Assembly: GCA_020437395.1 (NCBI GenBank)
Contig: JAGQWJ010000015.1
Span: 1-58,244, forward strand
Origin: Ignavibacteriota bacterium
GTDB lineage: Bacteria > Bacteroidota > Ignavibacteria > Kapaibacteriales > UBA2268
DNA: 58,244 nt
Direction of reading: 5' to 3'
Below, in pieces: positions 1 through 9,411 of this stretch. How positions within the stretch are numbered: position 1 is the stretch's first letter; each line of letters opens with the position of its first letter. The notes under the pieces are model-generated. The model did no database searches and was not told the DNA's origin. It worked only from the letters and a program-made list of their open reading frames with translations. Made by a program: the position numbers and the translations under genes.

Positions 1-141
1 AAATATACAGAAGTCTATTATATCGAGGATGAAAACACTTTGACTAGAAAATTTAAAGTTAGCAATACAAAACACGGTGAAGAGAATTATAAAGTGAAGT
101 CAGAATTACATTATATTGAAAATTCGCAAACTGAAGAATAA
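1..141 (+). CDS. C-terminal end of an unidentified protein (partial)
   Basis: An open frame runs in from the left edge and stops at a TAA at 139-141. It encodes 46 residues, hydrophilic and rich in Lys, Glu and Tyr, ending ENSQTEE. No start codon is inside the window and no motif is recognisable, so no function can be given. It points the same way as mreB, 143 bases upstream of it. The frame is open from the first base and its composition resembles coding sequence, but a 46-residue open frame is not proof on its own. Confidence 0.5.
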   Translation, partial: KYTEVYYIEDENTLTRKFKVSNTKHGEENYKVKSELHYIENSQTEE

Positions 142-284
142 TATTATGACTAACTTTCAGTGAATCTAATTTGAAGAAGTTTTTTTTTTCCTTAATAAAA
201 ACTACTTAGTATATTTAATTATAAAATAACTTTCAATTTCGGTATATTTGTAAATGTACCTTATAACAAAATTGAATCCGATTA
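142..284. other. Intergenic region upstream of mreB
   Basis: This 143-base gap holds a run of ten T (180-189) with no convincing stem in front of it, so it is at best a weak terminator for the upstream gene. The rest is A/T-rich and contains the candidate mreB -7 element at 243-250. I see no small gene here. Confidence 0.5.
243..250 (+). promoter_or_regulatory. Candidate -7 promoter element of the mre operon
   Basis: TATATTTG matches the Bacteroidetes -7 consensus TAnnTTTG. It would place the transcript start near 256, about 28 bases before the mreB ATG. The expected TTTG at -33 is not present at the right spacing, so the call rests on one half of the consensus and the location. Confidence 0.35.
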
Positions 285-1310
285 ATGTCATTTTTTAATG
301 TATTTTCAAACGATGTCGCAATCGATCTTGGCACTGCTAACACCCTTATCTGGATGAAAGGTAAAGGGATTGTTCTTAATGAACCAACTATCGTAGCATT
401 CGACCGTCAAACTAAAAAAATTATCGCCATTGGTAACGATGCACAATCAATGGTAGGGAAGACCCACAAAGACATAAAAATTATCCGTCCACTTCGTGAT
501 GGTGTTATTGCCGACTTTGAAATCACTGAAGGAATGCTTCGTGCATTCATCAGAAAAGTATCTAACACTTGGCAACCAGCTCGTAGAGTTGTAGTTGCTG
601 TACCCTCTGGTATCACTGAGGTAGAAAAGCGTACGGTTCGTGATAGTTGCGAACACGCAGGTGCTAAGGAAGTCCACCTAATAGCTGAGCCAATGGCTAG
701 TGCTATAGGCATAGGGCTGAATGTACACGAGCCAGTAGGTAATATGATAGTTGATATTGGTGGTGGTACTACGGAAGTTGCGGTTATAGCACTTTCTGGT
801 ATAGTAACTGCCGAATCAATCAAGCACGCTGGTGATGAGATGACAGACGCTGTTTCTCAGTATTTCCGTCGTTATCATAATATATTGATAGGTGAAAGAA
901 CTGCTGAAATGATCAAATGTAATGTTGGTTCTGCTATGCCACTTGAAGAAGAAATAGAAATAGAAGTCAAAGGTAGAGACCTTGTTTCTGGTATCCCTAA
1001 GATGATAAATGTAACATCAGTTGATATTCGTAAAGCCCTTGCTGATTCAGTTGATAAGATAGTTACAGGTGTACTTAGGTTATTAGAGAAAACTCCACCC
1101 GAACTTTCGGCAGATATTTTTGATAGAGGTATTTTGCTTAGTGGCGGTGGTGCTTTGCTCAAGGGTTTAGCAGAGAAGATTACAAAGGAAACAAATTTGC
1201 CCGTTCACGTAGCCGATGAACCTTTGACGTCTGTTGTCTTGGGAACAGGAAAAGCATTAGAAAACCTAAGTGATTTTTCGTCAGTTTTAATAAAACGAAA
1301 TTCATATTAA
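285..1310 (+). CDS. mreB: Rod-shape-determining actin homologue MreB
   Basis: MreB is a bacterial actin that polymerises under the inner membrane and guides the lateral cell-wall synthesis complex. The 341-residue product has the actin-fold ATP-binding signatures: phosphate-1 loop DLGTANTL near residue 14, phosphate-2 loop DIGGGTTEVAV near residue 158, and the adenosine motif LLSGGGALLKGL near residue 285. AEPMASAIGIG and the C-terminal LTSVVLGTGKALEN are also typical. Length matches the family (about 335-350). It is the first gene of mreBCD: mreC starts 15 bases downstream. The ATG at 285 gives the usual short N-terminal membrane-binding segment. The window therefore suggests a rod-shaped cell. 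Confidence 0.97.
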   Translation: MSFFNVFSNDVAIDLGTANTLIWMKGKGIVLNEPTIVAFDRQTKKIIAIGNDAQSMVGKTHKDIKIIRPLRDGVIADFEITEGMLRAFIRKVSNTWQPARRVVVAVPSGITEVEKRTVRDSCEHAGAKEVHLIAEPMASAIGIGLNVHEPVGNMIVDIGGGTTEVAVIALSGIVTAESIKHAGDEMTDAVSQYFRRYHNILIGERTAEMIKCNVGSAMPLEEEIEIEVKGRDLVSGIPKMINVTSVDIRKALADSVDKIVTGVLRLLEKTPPELSADIFDRGILLSGGGALLKGLAEKITKETNLPVHVADEPLTSVVLGTGKALENLSDFSSVLIKRNSY

Positions 1311-1325
1311 AAGTAGTGTTCTCCT

Positions 1326-2174
1326 ATGTTGCAGCTTCTGAATTTAATAGTAAAATTTAAAGACTATGCTGCCCTTACTCTTTTGTGTATTATCAGTCTA
1401 TCATTGATTTCCATAGGTGATGTCTCAAAAATAGGTGGTTATAGAGCTTTCGTTGTTGGAACAATCGGTTGGCTCGAGGAAGCTTTTTCATGGGTTCCCA
1501 ACCCAGATGCTTTGAAGACCGAAAATAGGGCTGTAAGAGAGCTTAATCTCTATTTATCTTCAGAATTAATGAAATCTCGTAAAGCTCTTTCAGAAAATAG
1601 AAATTTGAGAGAATTGCTTGAATTTAAAGAAGGAGCTGATTACAATCTTATTTCAGCGGAAGTAATAGGCAAATCTGTTATCGAATTAAGAGAGTATATC
1701 ACAATAAACAAAGGAAGCAACGACGGTATCGATCGGGGTATGTCAGTCAGAACTGATGCAGGATTAACCGGTGTTGTAGTTGTGGTTGAAGAAAATTACT
1801 CTTTAATCGAAACTCTTAACAACAGGCAAATAAAAATTTCGGCTAAGATTGAAAGAACTGGAATAGATGGGATACTGATTTGGAGTGGCTCGAAGTATTT
1901 CAATATGATGAATATACCTAAGTCATTTGATATTAAAGTGGGTGATGAGCTAATTACTTCAAATTATAGTAGAAAGTATCCACCTGATTTACCAATAGGA
2001 AAAGTAGTTAAAGTAGATGAAGATAAATCGAGTCTATTTCATAAAATATATGTTGAACCTTTTGTTTCATTCAGTACTTTGGAGCAAGTATTTGTAATAC
2101 AATTTGTGAACGACCCAGAAAGATTAGAATTAATAGAGAAAATGGAAGAACGCTTAAGGTTGTTGAAAAAATAG
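1326..2174 (+). CDS. mreC: Rod-shape-determining protein MreC
   Basis: MreC is a bitopic inner-membrane protein that links MreB to the periplasmic cell-wall synthases. The 282-residue product has one N-terminal membrane helix (about residues 13-33), a coiled-coil stretch (about 62-100, with the typical ENRNLRELLEF) and the paired beta-barrel domain with characteristic INKGSNDGIDRGM and ELITSNYSRKYPPDLPIGKV. The C-terminus adds a short charged helix. Position directly between mreB and mreD supports the call. The stop codon is followed immediately by the mreD ATG. Confidence 0.95.
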   Translation: MLQLLNLIVKFKDYAALTLLCIISLSLISIGDVSKIGGYRAFVVGTIGWLEEAFSWVPNPDALKTENRAVRELNLYLSSELMKSRKALSENRNLRELLEFKEGADYNLISAEVIGKSVIELREYITINKGSNDGIDRGMSVRTDAGLTGVVVVVEENYSLIETLNNRQIKISAKIERTGIDGILIWSGSKYFNMMNIPKSFDIKVGDELITSNYSRKYPPDLPIGKVVKVDEDKSSLFHKIYVEPFVSFSTLEQVFVIQFVNDPERLELIEKMEERLRLLKK

Positions 2175-2693
2175 ATGAACAGAACGAAGAAAAAGATAAA
2201 TCATGGTTTTCAAAGATATGTTGTTTATGCAATAGTAGCTATTTTACTTTCGCTAATTCAATTTTCGTTACTTAATTTTGTTGAAGTTCAAGGTATAACT
2301 CCGGATTTATTGCTTATACTTTGCGTATGGATAGCAATTCGCGAAGGTAGATTTACTGGTATTATTGCGGGATTTCTTATCGGTATTACTCTTGATATAG
2401 TGTCTTTTGATTTAGTTGGAATAAATGCATTCACTAAAACAATTGCAGGATTTGTTGCTGGTTCTTTCTATCAAGAAGGTAAAGAGCAGTTGATATTACA
2501 TGGTCTAAAGTTCTTGTTAATTGTTTTTATTTCTTCTTTCATTCATAATTTAATATACTTCTTTTTCTATATCAAACTAAGTGATATAACTTTTGTTTCA
2601 TTCTTTCTTAAATACGGAATAGCATTCTCATTCTACACTACTGTTTTTGCTGTTATCCCTATGTTGATAAAGAGAAAAGAGAGAATAATTTAG
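2175..2693 (+). CDS. mreD: Rod-shape-determining membrane protein MreD
   Basis: MreD is a small polytopic inner-membrane protein of the elongasome. This 172-residue protein is strongly hydrophobic with about five membrane segments and carries the MreD-like stretch TPDLLLILCVWIAIREGRF near residue 41. Its ATG touches the mreC stop codon with no gap, indicating translational coupling. MreD is poorly conserved in sequence, so much of the confidence comes from position. The usual downstream partners pbpA/mrdA and rodA are not here; smc follows instead. Confidence 0.88.
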   Translation: MNRTKKKINHGFQRYVVYAIVAILLSLIQFSLLNFVEVQGITPDLLLILCVWIAIREGRFTGIIAGFLIGITLDIVSFDLVGINAFTKTIAGFVAGSFYQEGKEQLILHGLKFLLIVFISSFIHNLIYFFFYIKLSDITFVSFFLKYGIAFSFYTTVFAVIPMLIKRKERII

Positions 2694-2706
2694 GAATTAA
2701 AAATTT

Positions 2707-5700
2707 ATGTTTTTATCTGAACTTGAAATAACAGGATTCAAATCTTTTGCAGGGAAGACTAAATTCAAATTTGCAGATGGTATAACTGCAATCGTAGGGC
2801 CTAATGGATGTGGCAAGTCAAATGTAGTCGATGCTGTTCGTTGGGTATTGGGTGAACAAAAAACTTCTGTTCTCAGATCTGATTCAATGGATAGTGTTAT
2901 TTTCAACGGTACATCAAAAAGAAAGCCCTTAGGTATGGCTGAAGTAACAATGAGATTAGAAAATAATAAATCCGTGTTGCCAAGTGAATATGATTCTATT
3001 CAAATATCAAGACGATTATTCAGAGATGGTGCTAGCAACTATTTATTAAACAAAACTAAATGTCGATTGAAAGATATAAATGATTTGTTTATGGATACTG
3101 GTCTTGGCCCTGATTCTTATTCTGTCATTGAGCTAAAAATGGTCGAAGCTCTTATTAATGGTAAAATGGATGAACGTCGACGAATGATAGAAGAGGCGGC
3201 AGGTGTAACTAGATATAAACAACGCAGGAAGGAGACGAACAATAAACTTAGTAAAGTCCAAGAAGACTTAGAACGTATAAATGATATACTATCCGAAGTT
3301 GAAGTTAATGTTAGAAGATTGTCTCGTCAAGCTAAAAAAACAAAAAAATATAATGAATATTCTGAAAAATTGAAGAACATTGAAAGCGAATTGCTTAAAA
3401 ACGAATATGCTTCTTTCAAATCTAAAAATAATGATGTAAAAAAAGCTATTAACGAATTATCTAATAATATCACTTTGCTTGAGGAAAATTTAAATAACCT
3501 TGAGAATGAACTTGTAAAAAGTAGAGAAGAAAAAACATCTTTAGATACGAAGATTAGCGAGATAACAGGCAACGAAAATATGCTTAATAATAAACTTGCT
3601 GAATCAAAAAGATTAATCTCTGTTAACAAAGAAAAGCTGCTATCTTTGAGTAATATTAGTAATAGACTTATAGAAGATAACATTAATAGTGAAAAGTTTA
3701 TTCAAAAATTGGAAAATGACATATCACAATTAGAAATCAAATTTTCGAGAAGAGAAGAAGACACGAGGACTCAAAACGAATCACTTGAAGAATTGAAGTC
3801 AGAGAAAAATCTAAGAAAAAAGGAATTAGATGAAGCTCGGGATATGGCTAATGCAGATTTAGATGTTTTAAATAAATTAAAAAATTCAATACAATCGGAA
3901 TATTCTATTATCGAAAATAATGAAAAACGTATTGAGAAAATTAGAACTAAAATTGAGAATTATAAAGAAGAAATTTCTCAAGAAAATAAAGAAATTGAAA
4001 TAAAAAATAATTTAGAAATAGAACTAACAAGTAAACTTAAAAATCTTAATGCAGAATTAAAAGATAAGAACGAAGATTACAATATTACTACGAGTAAACT
4101 TGAGAATTTGAACAATGAATTGAATAATATTAATGATTCAATTTCAGATTTAAGAAGCAATATATCTGGTAAAAAAGCACAGCTAGAATTCTTAGAGAGT
4201 TTGTCAGCAGATGATGACACAACTCAAATGCTTTTAAATTCAAAAGAATGGGAGAGGCCAAAAAATCTGACCTTGCTTGAAGAATTAATTTCGAGTGACG
4301 AAAAATATAGCAAGGCTATAAGTTCTATATTGGGACCTTACAGGAACTTGATAGTAGTAGATACGAAAAAACAAGCAGAATCAGCTTTCCAGCTTTTAGA
4401 AAAGAAAAACCTTAGTAAAAGAGCTATAATATGCCGTGAACTAATTCCAAGAATTAATAGTAAAGTGTCAGTCAAAGGAGTTGAATTATTCACTGACGTT
4501 ATAGAAACTGATGAAGATATTAAATCATTAATAATATCTTTATTTGGTCAAGTTGCAATAACTGAGAATAGAGAAGAAGCGTATTCTTTGGTACAAAATA
4601 AATTTAAAATTGCTGTTACACTCGATGGCTTTTTAGTAAATAGTAATGGTATAATCAGAGGGGGTGGGTCATCAAAAAATGACACTGCTAATCTTGGTAA
4701 ACAAAAAAGAATTAAGGATATAACATTACAACTTGATGATCTCAATTCGAAGTATGAGATATTGCTGAATAAGAAGAGTGAGTTAACTACTAAGAAAAAT
4801 GAGCTTAATCCTGATAGATTACTTCAAGAGCAAAAGAAATTAGAAAATGAAATCAAACAGATAGAAAGTACAAAACTTCAATCTACGATGAAAATAGATT
4901 CTCTAAAAAATAATATAGAGATGTATGAAAAAAGTATTGAAGCATCAAAACAGGAACTCGAAGATTTACAAACAGAAATAAAGACTTTAAATTCTGATAT
5001 TGAGATTAAAAAAGAAAAGCTGAAATCGGCCGAATTGAATAAAGAAGATAAGATGAAAACTCTTAATAATGCCGAGATAAGATATAACAAATCGAATGAG
5101 GAATTGCAAGCTGCCGAAATTTTAATGATTCAATTGAAGTCAGATTTGAACAATATAAAGAACGATATTGAAAGAGCTAAGAGTCAATTGAGAGCAGAGA
5201 AAAATAGGGTTCAGAGTAAAAAAGATCAAATTATTCATAATGAGAAATCAAATATAGAAATTGTCTCACTTAATAATGAATTAGAAGCTAAATCAGAAAT
5301 AGACAGAAAGAGCCTAATTGAAATTTCCAATAAGAAAGATCAATTAGATGAAAAAAGAAAGATTATAGAAGAAAATCATATTAATTCTACTAATGAACTC
5401 CACACTAAACGCAATCAATATAATAAGTTAAAAGATGAATTCCATAAGGTCGATATTTCAAGAAGTGAATATGAAACAAAAATGGAATCATTGGAAAATC
5501 GGGCAATTGAGGCCTATGATTTAGATTTAGTTTCACTTGATTTAATGTATGATGAAAACTTCCCAATTTCTGAATACAAAAGGGAAGTTGCAGAGTTAAA
5601 AAATAGTTTAATTAGTTTGGGAAGCATAAATTTTGAAGCAGTAGCTGAATACGATGAGCAAAACGAAAGATTATTATTCTTAACTAAGCAAATTAACGAT

Positions 5701-6225
5701 TTGACGGAATCTGAAAAGACTTTAAAAGAAACTATCAAAGAGATTAATATTAATGCTGAAGAAAGATTTGAATCAACATTCAAAAAAATAAAAGAAAACT
5801 TTTCAAACCTATTCAAAAAATTATTCAACGAAGAAGCAGTAGCAGATATTTCTCTTACAGATAATAATTTATTAGAATCGAACATAGAGATAATTGCGAA
5901 ACCTCCAGGAAAGAAACCACGTAGTATAGATATGTTGTCAGGTGGAGAAAAGACATTAACAGCAATTGCACTTTTGTTCGCAATCTATCTTGTTAAACCA
6001 TCTCCGTTTTGTATATTAGATGAAGTTGACGCCCCATTGGACGACGCTAACTTAAGAAGGTTCAATAATTTAATAAGGGATTTTAGTAAGAATACTCAAT
6101 TTATTATTGTTACTCACATGAAAATTACTATGGAAGCTGCAGATACATTATATGGAATAACACAACAAGAAGTTGGGATTTCTAAAATAGTTTCCGTAAA
6201 CTTGAAAAAAGACGAAATATTATAA
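2707..6225 (+). CDS. smc: Chromosome segregation/condensation ATPase SMC
   Basis: SMC forms a V-shaped dimer that, with ScpA/ScpB, extrudes DNA loops and organises the chromosome. The 1172-residue length is standard. It begins with the N-terminal ATPase half (Walker A GPNGCGKSNVVDAVRW, about residues 30-45). Two long coiled-coil arms rich in Glu, Lys and Asn follow, separated by a hinge at about residues 515-665 ending VNSNGIIRGGG. The C-terminal ATPase half has the signature MLSGGEKTLTAIALLF and Walker B FCILDEVDAPLDDANL. It starts 13 bases after mreD and is probably cotranscribed with the mre genes. scpA and scpB are not in the window. Confidence 0.97.
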   Translation: MFLSELEITGFKSFAGKTKFKFADGITAIVGPNGCGKSNVVDAVRWVLGEQKTSVLRSDSMDSVIFNGTSKRKPLGMAEVTMRLENNKSVLPSEYDSIQISRRLFRDGASNYLLNKTKCRLKDINDLFMDTGLGPDSYSVIELKMVEALINGKMDERRRMIEEAAGVTRYKQRRKETNNKLSKVQEDLERINDILSEVEVNVRRLSRQAKKTKKYNEYSEKLKNIESELLKNEYASFKSKNNDVKKAINELSNNITLLEENLNNLENELVKSREEKTSLDTKISEITGNENMLNNKLAESKRLISVNKEKLLSLSNISNRLIEDNINSEKFIQKLENDISQLEIKFSRREEDTRTQNESLEELKSEKNLRKKELDEARDMANADLDVLNKLKNSIQSEYSIIENNEKRIEKIRTKIENYKEEISQENKEIEIKNNLEIELTSKLKNLNAELKDKNEDYNITTSKLENLNNELNNINDSISDLRSNISGKKAQLEFLESLSADDDTTQMLLNSKEWERPKNLTLLEELISSDEKYSKAISSILGPYRNLIVVDTKKQAESAFQLLEKKNLSKRAIICRELIPRINSKVSVKGVELFTDVIETDEDIKSLIISLFGQVAITENREEAYSLVQNKFKIAVTLDGFLVNSNGIIRGGGSSKNDTANLGKQKRIKDITLQLDDLNSKYEILLNKKSELTTKKNELNPDRLLQEQKKLENEIKQIESTKLQSTMKIDSLKNNIEMYEKSIEASKQELEDLQTEIKTLNSDIEIKKEKLKSAELNKEDKMKTLNNAEIRYNKSNEELQAAEILMIQLKSDLNNIKNDIERAKSQLRAEKNRVQSKKDQIIHNEKSNIEIVSLNNELEAKSEIDRKSLIEISNKKDQLDEKRKIIEENHINSTNELHTKRNQYNKLKDEFHKVDISRSEYETKMESLENRAIEAYDLDLVSLDLMYDENFPISEYKREVAELKNSLISLGSINFEAVAEYDEQNERLLFLTKQINDLTESEKTLKETIKEININAEERFESTFKKIKENFSNLFKKLFNEEAVADISLTDNNLLESNIEIIAKPPGKKPRSIDMLSGGEKTLTAIALLFAIYLVKPSPFCILDEVDAPLDDANLRRFNNLIRDFSKNTQFIIVTHMKITMEAADTLYGITQQEVGISKIVSVNLKKDEIL

Positions 6226-6243
6226 ATTAATTTGAGATAAATT

Positions 6244-6879
6244 ATGAGAATAATAAAATACTTTTTGTTAATAATGCTATTTTCTTTTAGCTATTCTTTC
6301 TCACAAATGCAGGATTTAGGTGGTCAAGAAGAAGGTGGTAGTTCAGAATTTCAAGATTTATCTGAGCCAGAAAAGAAATTAGAAATAAAACAAAAAGCCG
6401 ATGGTTCCTTAGAAAGACCAAAAGACCACGACGAGGCAATGAAATATTACAAAGATAAATACTACGATGAACTTGAGGGTGTTTATTTTGAGGATTTATG
6501 GAATGCTGTTATTTCGGCTCTTTCAGATCAAGGTTGTGAATTAATGACTAAAGTACAAAAAACAAATGATGAAGGTTTTCTAAAAGGAGTGATGAAATCT
6601 GAATTTTGTGTATTTGTAAATGATGAAACAACATTTGATGCACTAAGATTATATAGCGTTAAAATGCCAGTCATAAGGGGTGGTATTTGGGTCAATGGTC
6701 GGATTCAATATAAAATAATTCTAGAAGAGATTAATGAAGGTGAGGGGACTTCGATACTAGTAACTGGAGAGTTAAGTGGCTCTGAAGAGAATGTTACTAA
6801 TGAAGTTCATTTCTGGGCTTCTAATGGTTGGTTTGAAACTGATTTGCTTTACAGAATTAAAAAGAAAGTTGGAAGATAA
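6244..6879 (+). CDS. Exported protein of unknown function
   Basis: The 211-residue product starts with a clear signal peptide (hydrophobic core to about residue 20, ending FSFSYSFSQ). A short acidic, low-complexity linker follows (to about residue 60), then a folded domain of about 140 residues containing VYFEDLWNAVISALSDQG and HFWASNGWFETDLLYRI. The alpha/beta look of FEDLWNAVISALSDQG, followed by alternating strands, is reminiscent of BamC- or DUF-type lipoprotein domains, but there is no lipobox and I cannot assign a family. It lies 18 bases after smc and overlaps the next gene by one base, so it is probably cotranscribed with both. Confidence 0.8.
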   Translation: MRIIKYFLLIMLFSFSYSFSQMQDLGGQEEGGSSEFQDLSEPEKKLEIKQKADGSLERPKDHDEAMKYYKDKYYDELEGVYFEDLWNAVISALSDQGCELMTKVQKTNDEGFLKGVMKSEFCVFVNDETTFDALRLYSVKMPVIRGGIWVNGRIQYKIILEEINEGEGTSILVTGELSGSEENVTNEVHFWASNGWFETDLLYRIKKKVGR

Positions 6880-7328
6880 TGTTTAAGATTATTTCAATGC
6901 CTCTAATTCTAGGGGCATTTTTATTTGTTTTAATGTTTAATTCACAAAATCTGATGTCTAAAGATGCTGTTCAGTTGACTGTAAAAATAACAAATACTGA
7001 AAGCAATAATGGACAATTAGTTATCTATTTACACAATAATCCTGATTATTTCCCCAAGGAGAAGAAAAAGGCATTCAGAGTTATTAAATCAAAAATAGAA
7101 AAAAACACCGCAAAAATAATAATCAAAGATATTCCAACTGGTAAATATGCTATTGCTGTACACCACGATGAAAATGGGAACAATGAAGTTGATACTAATT
7201 TTTTAGGAATACCTAATGAGGACTTCGGTGCATCAAATAATGCGAAAGGATTTATGGGTCCACCAAGTTTTGAAGATGCTTCGTTTTTGATAGAAAATGA
7301 TAAGACAATCACCATAAACATGGATTAA
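6879..7328 (+). CDS. Exported DUF2141-family protein
   Basis: The 149-residue product has an N-terminal signal or anchor helix (about residues 5-25). Its single domain carries the hallmarks of DUF2141: GKYAIAVHHDENGNNEVDTN, then FLGIPNEDFGASNNAKG and GPPSFEDASF. The family is widespread in Bacteroidota and its function is unknown. The Asp/Asn-rich DENGNNEVD loop could bind calcium (inference). The ATG overlaps the previous stop as TAATG, suggesting translational coupling. It ends tail-to-tail with waaA, overlapping by four bases. Confidence 0.88.
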   Translation: MFKIISMPLILGAFLFVLMFNSQNLMSKDAVQLTVKITNTESNNGQLVIYLHNNPDYFPKEKKKAFRVIKSKIEKNTAKIIIKDIPTGKYAIAVHHDENGNNEVDTNFLGIPNEDFGASNNAKGFMGPPSFEDASFLIENDKTITINMD

Positions 7329-8572
7329 TTGCTCTTAATCAAATTTTCATAGACTATTTGTGATGCTCCGCTGTGAGAATAGACAAACTCCTTATTCTGA
7401 TTTCCAATTCTTTGTCTCAATTCTTCGTCAGACAATAATTCGTTTAATTTACTAAGAAGTTGATCGCTATTTCCAACTGGTACCAACCCACCTTTCGCTA
7501 CTAATCTTCTTGCATCTTCAGAATTTTTATAATGTTGATTGCCACAAAAAATAGGTACGCCATAGCCCGCTGGCTCTGTTACAGAATGAACTCCTGCACC
7601 AAATGCACCACCAACGTATGCTATATCAGCGTATTTATATAAATCTAATAATAGCCCAATCTCATTAACAATTAGATCTTTATCAATGATTTGTCCGTTA
7701 GTTAAATCCGAATAAATTAAACAATCATCTATCTTATTTTTGATATTAGCAATTGTTTTGTCATCTATTTCATGAGGAACATAGATTGTGATTAGATTAT
7801 GGTTCTTTTTTACTTTTTTGACAACTGACGAAACCAAAGAAATATCAAGTCTCCAACTGCTACCTACTACTAGTACTTTGTTACCGGGTGCAATATTAAG
7901 CAATTTATTATTACTTGCAAACTCTACTCTTGAAATTATTCTATCATACCTAGTATCTTGAACAAGAGAAATAGGAACACTAATTTTGATAGATTCGAAT
8001 TTTCCTAAGTGATAATCATTTACTGCATATATACTGGTTAATCTTTTTAGTAAGAGCTTGTAAAAATTAACTCCTAAATATTTTTTACCAAGAGATTTGC
8101 TAATGGTATAAGTAGCATTAATTAAGTGTGTAGGTATATTGTATTTATTCAAATATCTGACAAAGTTGTACCATAGGTCATATCTCACCACTAAAACAAT
8201 GTCAGGTTGAATGTGGTCAATGAATTTTTTAACTCTATTCTTAAAATCTAATGGTAGATAAACTTTATAATCAAAATACTTTTTCTCTTTGAGGTTATTA
8301 TATCCAGAAGGTGAAAAAAATGAAGCAATTATTTCTGTATTAGGTTCGTTTTTTCTGATTATTTCAACTAAATATTTTACTTGTTCATATTCTCCCATCG
8401 AAGAAGCATGTATTAGTACACGTTTGTTCTTCTTTGGAGGAATATCAAGGTACGATTCAGAAAATTCCTCTCTTTGTTTTATCTTATCATTAGTCAAAGA
8501 CATTAGCTTTGAATATAAGAACAAGAGAGGAAGTGCTATTAAATTATAAATTAATTTTAGGAATATCTGCAT
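7325..8572 (-). CDS. waaA: 3-deoxy-D-manno-octulosonic acid (Kdo) transferase
   Basis: WaaA/KdtA transfers Kdo from CMP-Kdo to lipid A precursor at the inner membrane, so the cell has Kdo-containing lipopolysaccharide. The 415-residue length is normal. There is an N-terminal membrane-associating helix, the acceptor-side motif HASSMGEYEQV near residue 55, and a donor-domain GGAFGAGVHSVTEPAGYGVP near residue 315 followed by FCGNQHYKNSEDA. The usual ETEIWPN motif is replaced by RYDLWYNF near residue 130, a variation of the kind seen in Bacteroidota. It is the second gene of a minus-strand pair, sharing one base with the upstream crotonase. Confidence 0.93.
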   Translation of the reverse strand: MQIFLKLIYNLIALPLLFLYSKLMSLTNDKIKQREEFSESYLDIPPKKNKRVLIHASSMGEYEQVKYLVEIIRKNEPNTEIIASFFSPSGYNNLKEKKYFDYKVYLPLDFKNRVKKFIDHIQPDIVLVVRYDLWYNFVRYLNKYNIPTHLINATYTISKSLGKKYLGVNFYKLLLKRLTSIYAVNDYHLGKFESIKISVPISLVQDTRYDRIISRVEFASNNKLLNIAPGNKVLVVGSSWRLDISLVSSVVKKVKKNHNLITIYVPHEIDDKTIANIKNKIDDCLIYSDLTNGQIIDKDLIVNEIGLLLDLYKYADIAYVGGAFGAGVHSVTEPAGYGVPIFCGNQHYKNSEDARRLVAKGGLVPVGNSDQLLSKLNELLSDEELRQRIGNQNKEFVYSHSGASQIVYENLIKSN

Positions 8573-9351
8573 TATTTACCAATAAAATTTGCTTTCCGTT
8601 TTTCTAAAAATGCTAAAGTACCTTCTTTGAAATCCTGAGAACCACAAACTTCACCAAATAATTTAGATTCATATTCTAAACCTTCTTTTAACGATAATAT
8701 TGTTGAAGCTCTGACAGTATCAACTATTGCAGAAACAGCAATCGGACTTTTACTAATTATTTTCTCAATTAGTGCAATTGATTTCTCAATTAATTCTGTT
8801 TCATCAAATACTTCGTTTACTAGTCCAATTCTCTTTGCTTCGTCGGCACTAACAATGTCACCAGTTAAGTTTAACTCCATTGATTTTGCAACACCAACTA
8901 ATCTAGTTAACCTTTGAGTTCCACCATAGCCAGGTAATATTCCTAAGTTAATCTCTGGTTGACCTAATTTAGCATTAACACTTGCGTATCTAATGTGACA
9001 AGACATTGCTAATTCACAACCTCCTCCCAAAGCAAAACCATTAACTGCAGCGATAACTGGAATACTCATAGATTCTAATCTTGCCATTACTTTACTTCCA
9101 AATTCAGAAAAGTGTTTCCCCGATCTGCCGTCACAAGCGTTAAGTTCTTTTATATCCGCTCCTGCAGCGAAAGCTTTTCCCTCGCCAGTTAATAGCACTG
9201 CTCTTATATCCTTGTCCAATTCAATAGTAGTAATAACTTCGTTCAAATCTGTGAACAATTGTTTATTCAATGCGTTCAACTTGTCTGGCCTATTTAGAGT
9301 TATTATAGCATATCCAGCTTTTTTCTCATACTTTATTGTTGTAAATTCCAA
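8572..9351 (-). CDS. Enoyl-CoA hydratase/isomerase (crotonase) family protein
   Basis: Crotonases hydrate trans-2-enoyl-CoA in fatty-acid or amino-acid breakdown. The 259-residue product has the oxyanion-hole motifs AAGADIKEL (near residue 63) and NGFALGGGCELAM. Both catalytic acids of true hydratases are present: Glu113 in GGGCELAM and Glu133 in GQPEINLG, followed by PGYGGTQRL. The typical C-terminal CGSQDFKEGTLAFLEKR is present. This matches short-chain enoyl-CoA hydratase closely, but the exact substrate cannot be read from sequence. The pairing with waaA may be only positional. Confidence 0.92.
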   Translation of the reverse strand: MEFTTIKYEKKAGYAIITLNRPDKLNALNKQLFTDLNEVITTIELDKDIRAVLLTGEGKAFAAGADIKELNACDGRSGKHFSEFGSKVMARLESMSIPVIAAVNGFALGGGCELAMSCHIRYASVNAKLGQPEINLGILPGYGGTQRLTRLVGVAKSMELNLTGDIVSADEAKRIGLVNEVFDETELIEKSIALIEKIISKSPIAVSAIVDTVRASTILSLKEGLEYESKLFGEVCGSQDFKEGTLAFLEKRKANFIGK

Positions 9352-9379
9352 CTTATTTCCATTTAAAAATGCAACATAT

Positions 9380-9391
9380 TATTAGCTAATA
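9380..9391. promoter_or_regulatory. 12-bp perfect palindrome in the divergent crotonase/glycosidase gap
   Basis: TATTAGCTAATA is a perfect dyad lying between the divergent starts of the crotonase (minus, 9351) and the phosphodiester glycosidase-like gene (plus). Such a position fits an operator for a dimeric repressor, but no regulator is nearby. In AT-rich DNA a 12-bp palindrome can also occur by chance. Confidence 0.3.
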
Positions 9392-9411
9392 TAACAAAAA
9401 CAAAGTTTAAT

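Noticed and set aside
180-189. T run as a terminator for the partial first gene
   Set aside because: There is no stem of useful strength directly before the T run.
407-823. Long minus-strand frames inside mreB, and similar antisense frames inside smc, actB and secD
   Set aside because: They lie fully opposite genes with clear families, have Ser/Leu/Phe-rich shadow composition and show no motif.
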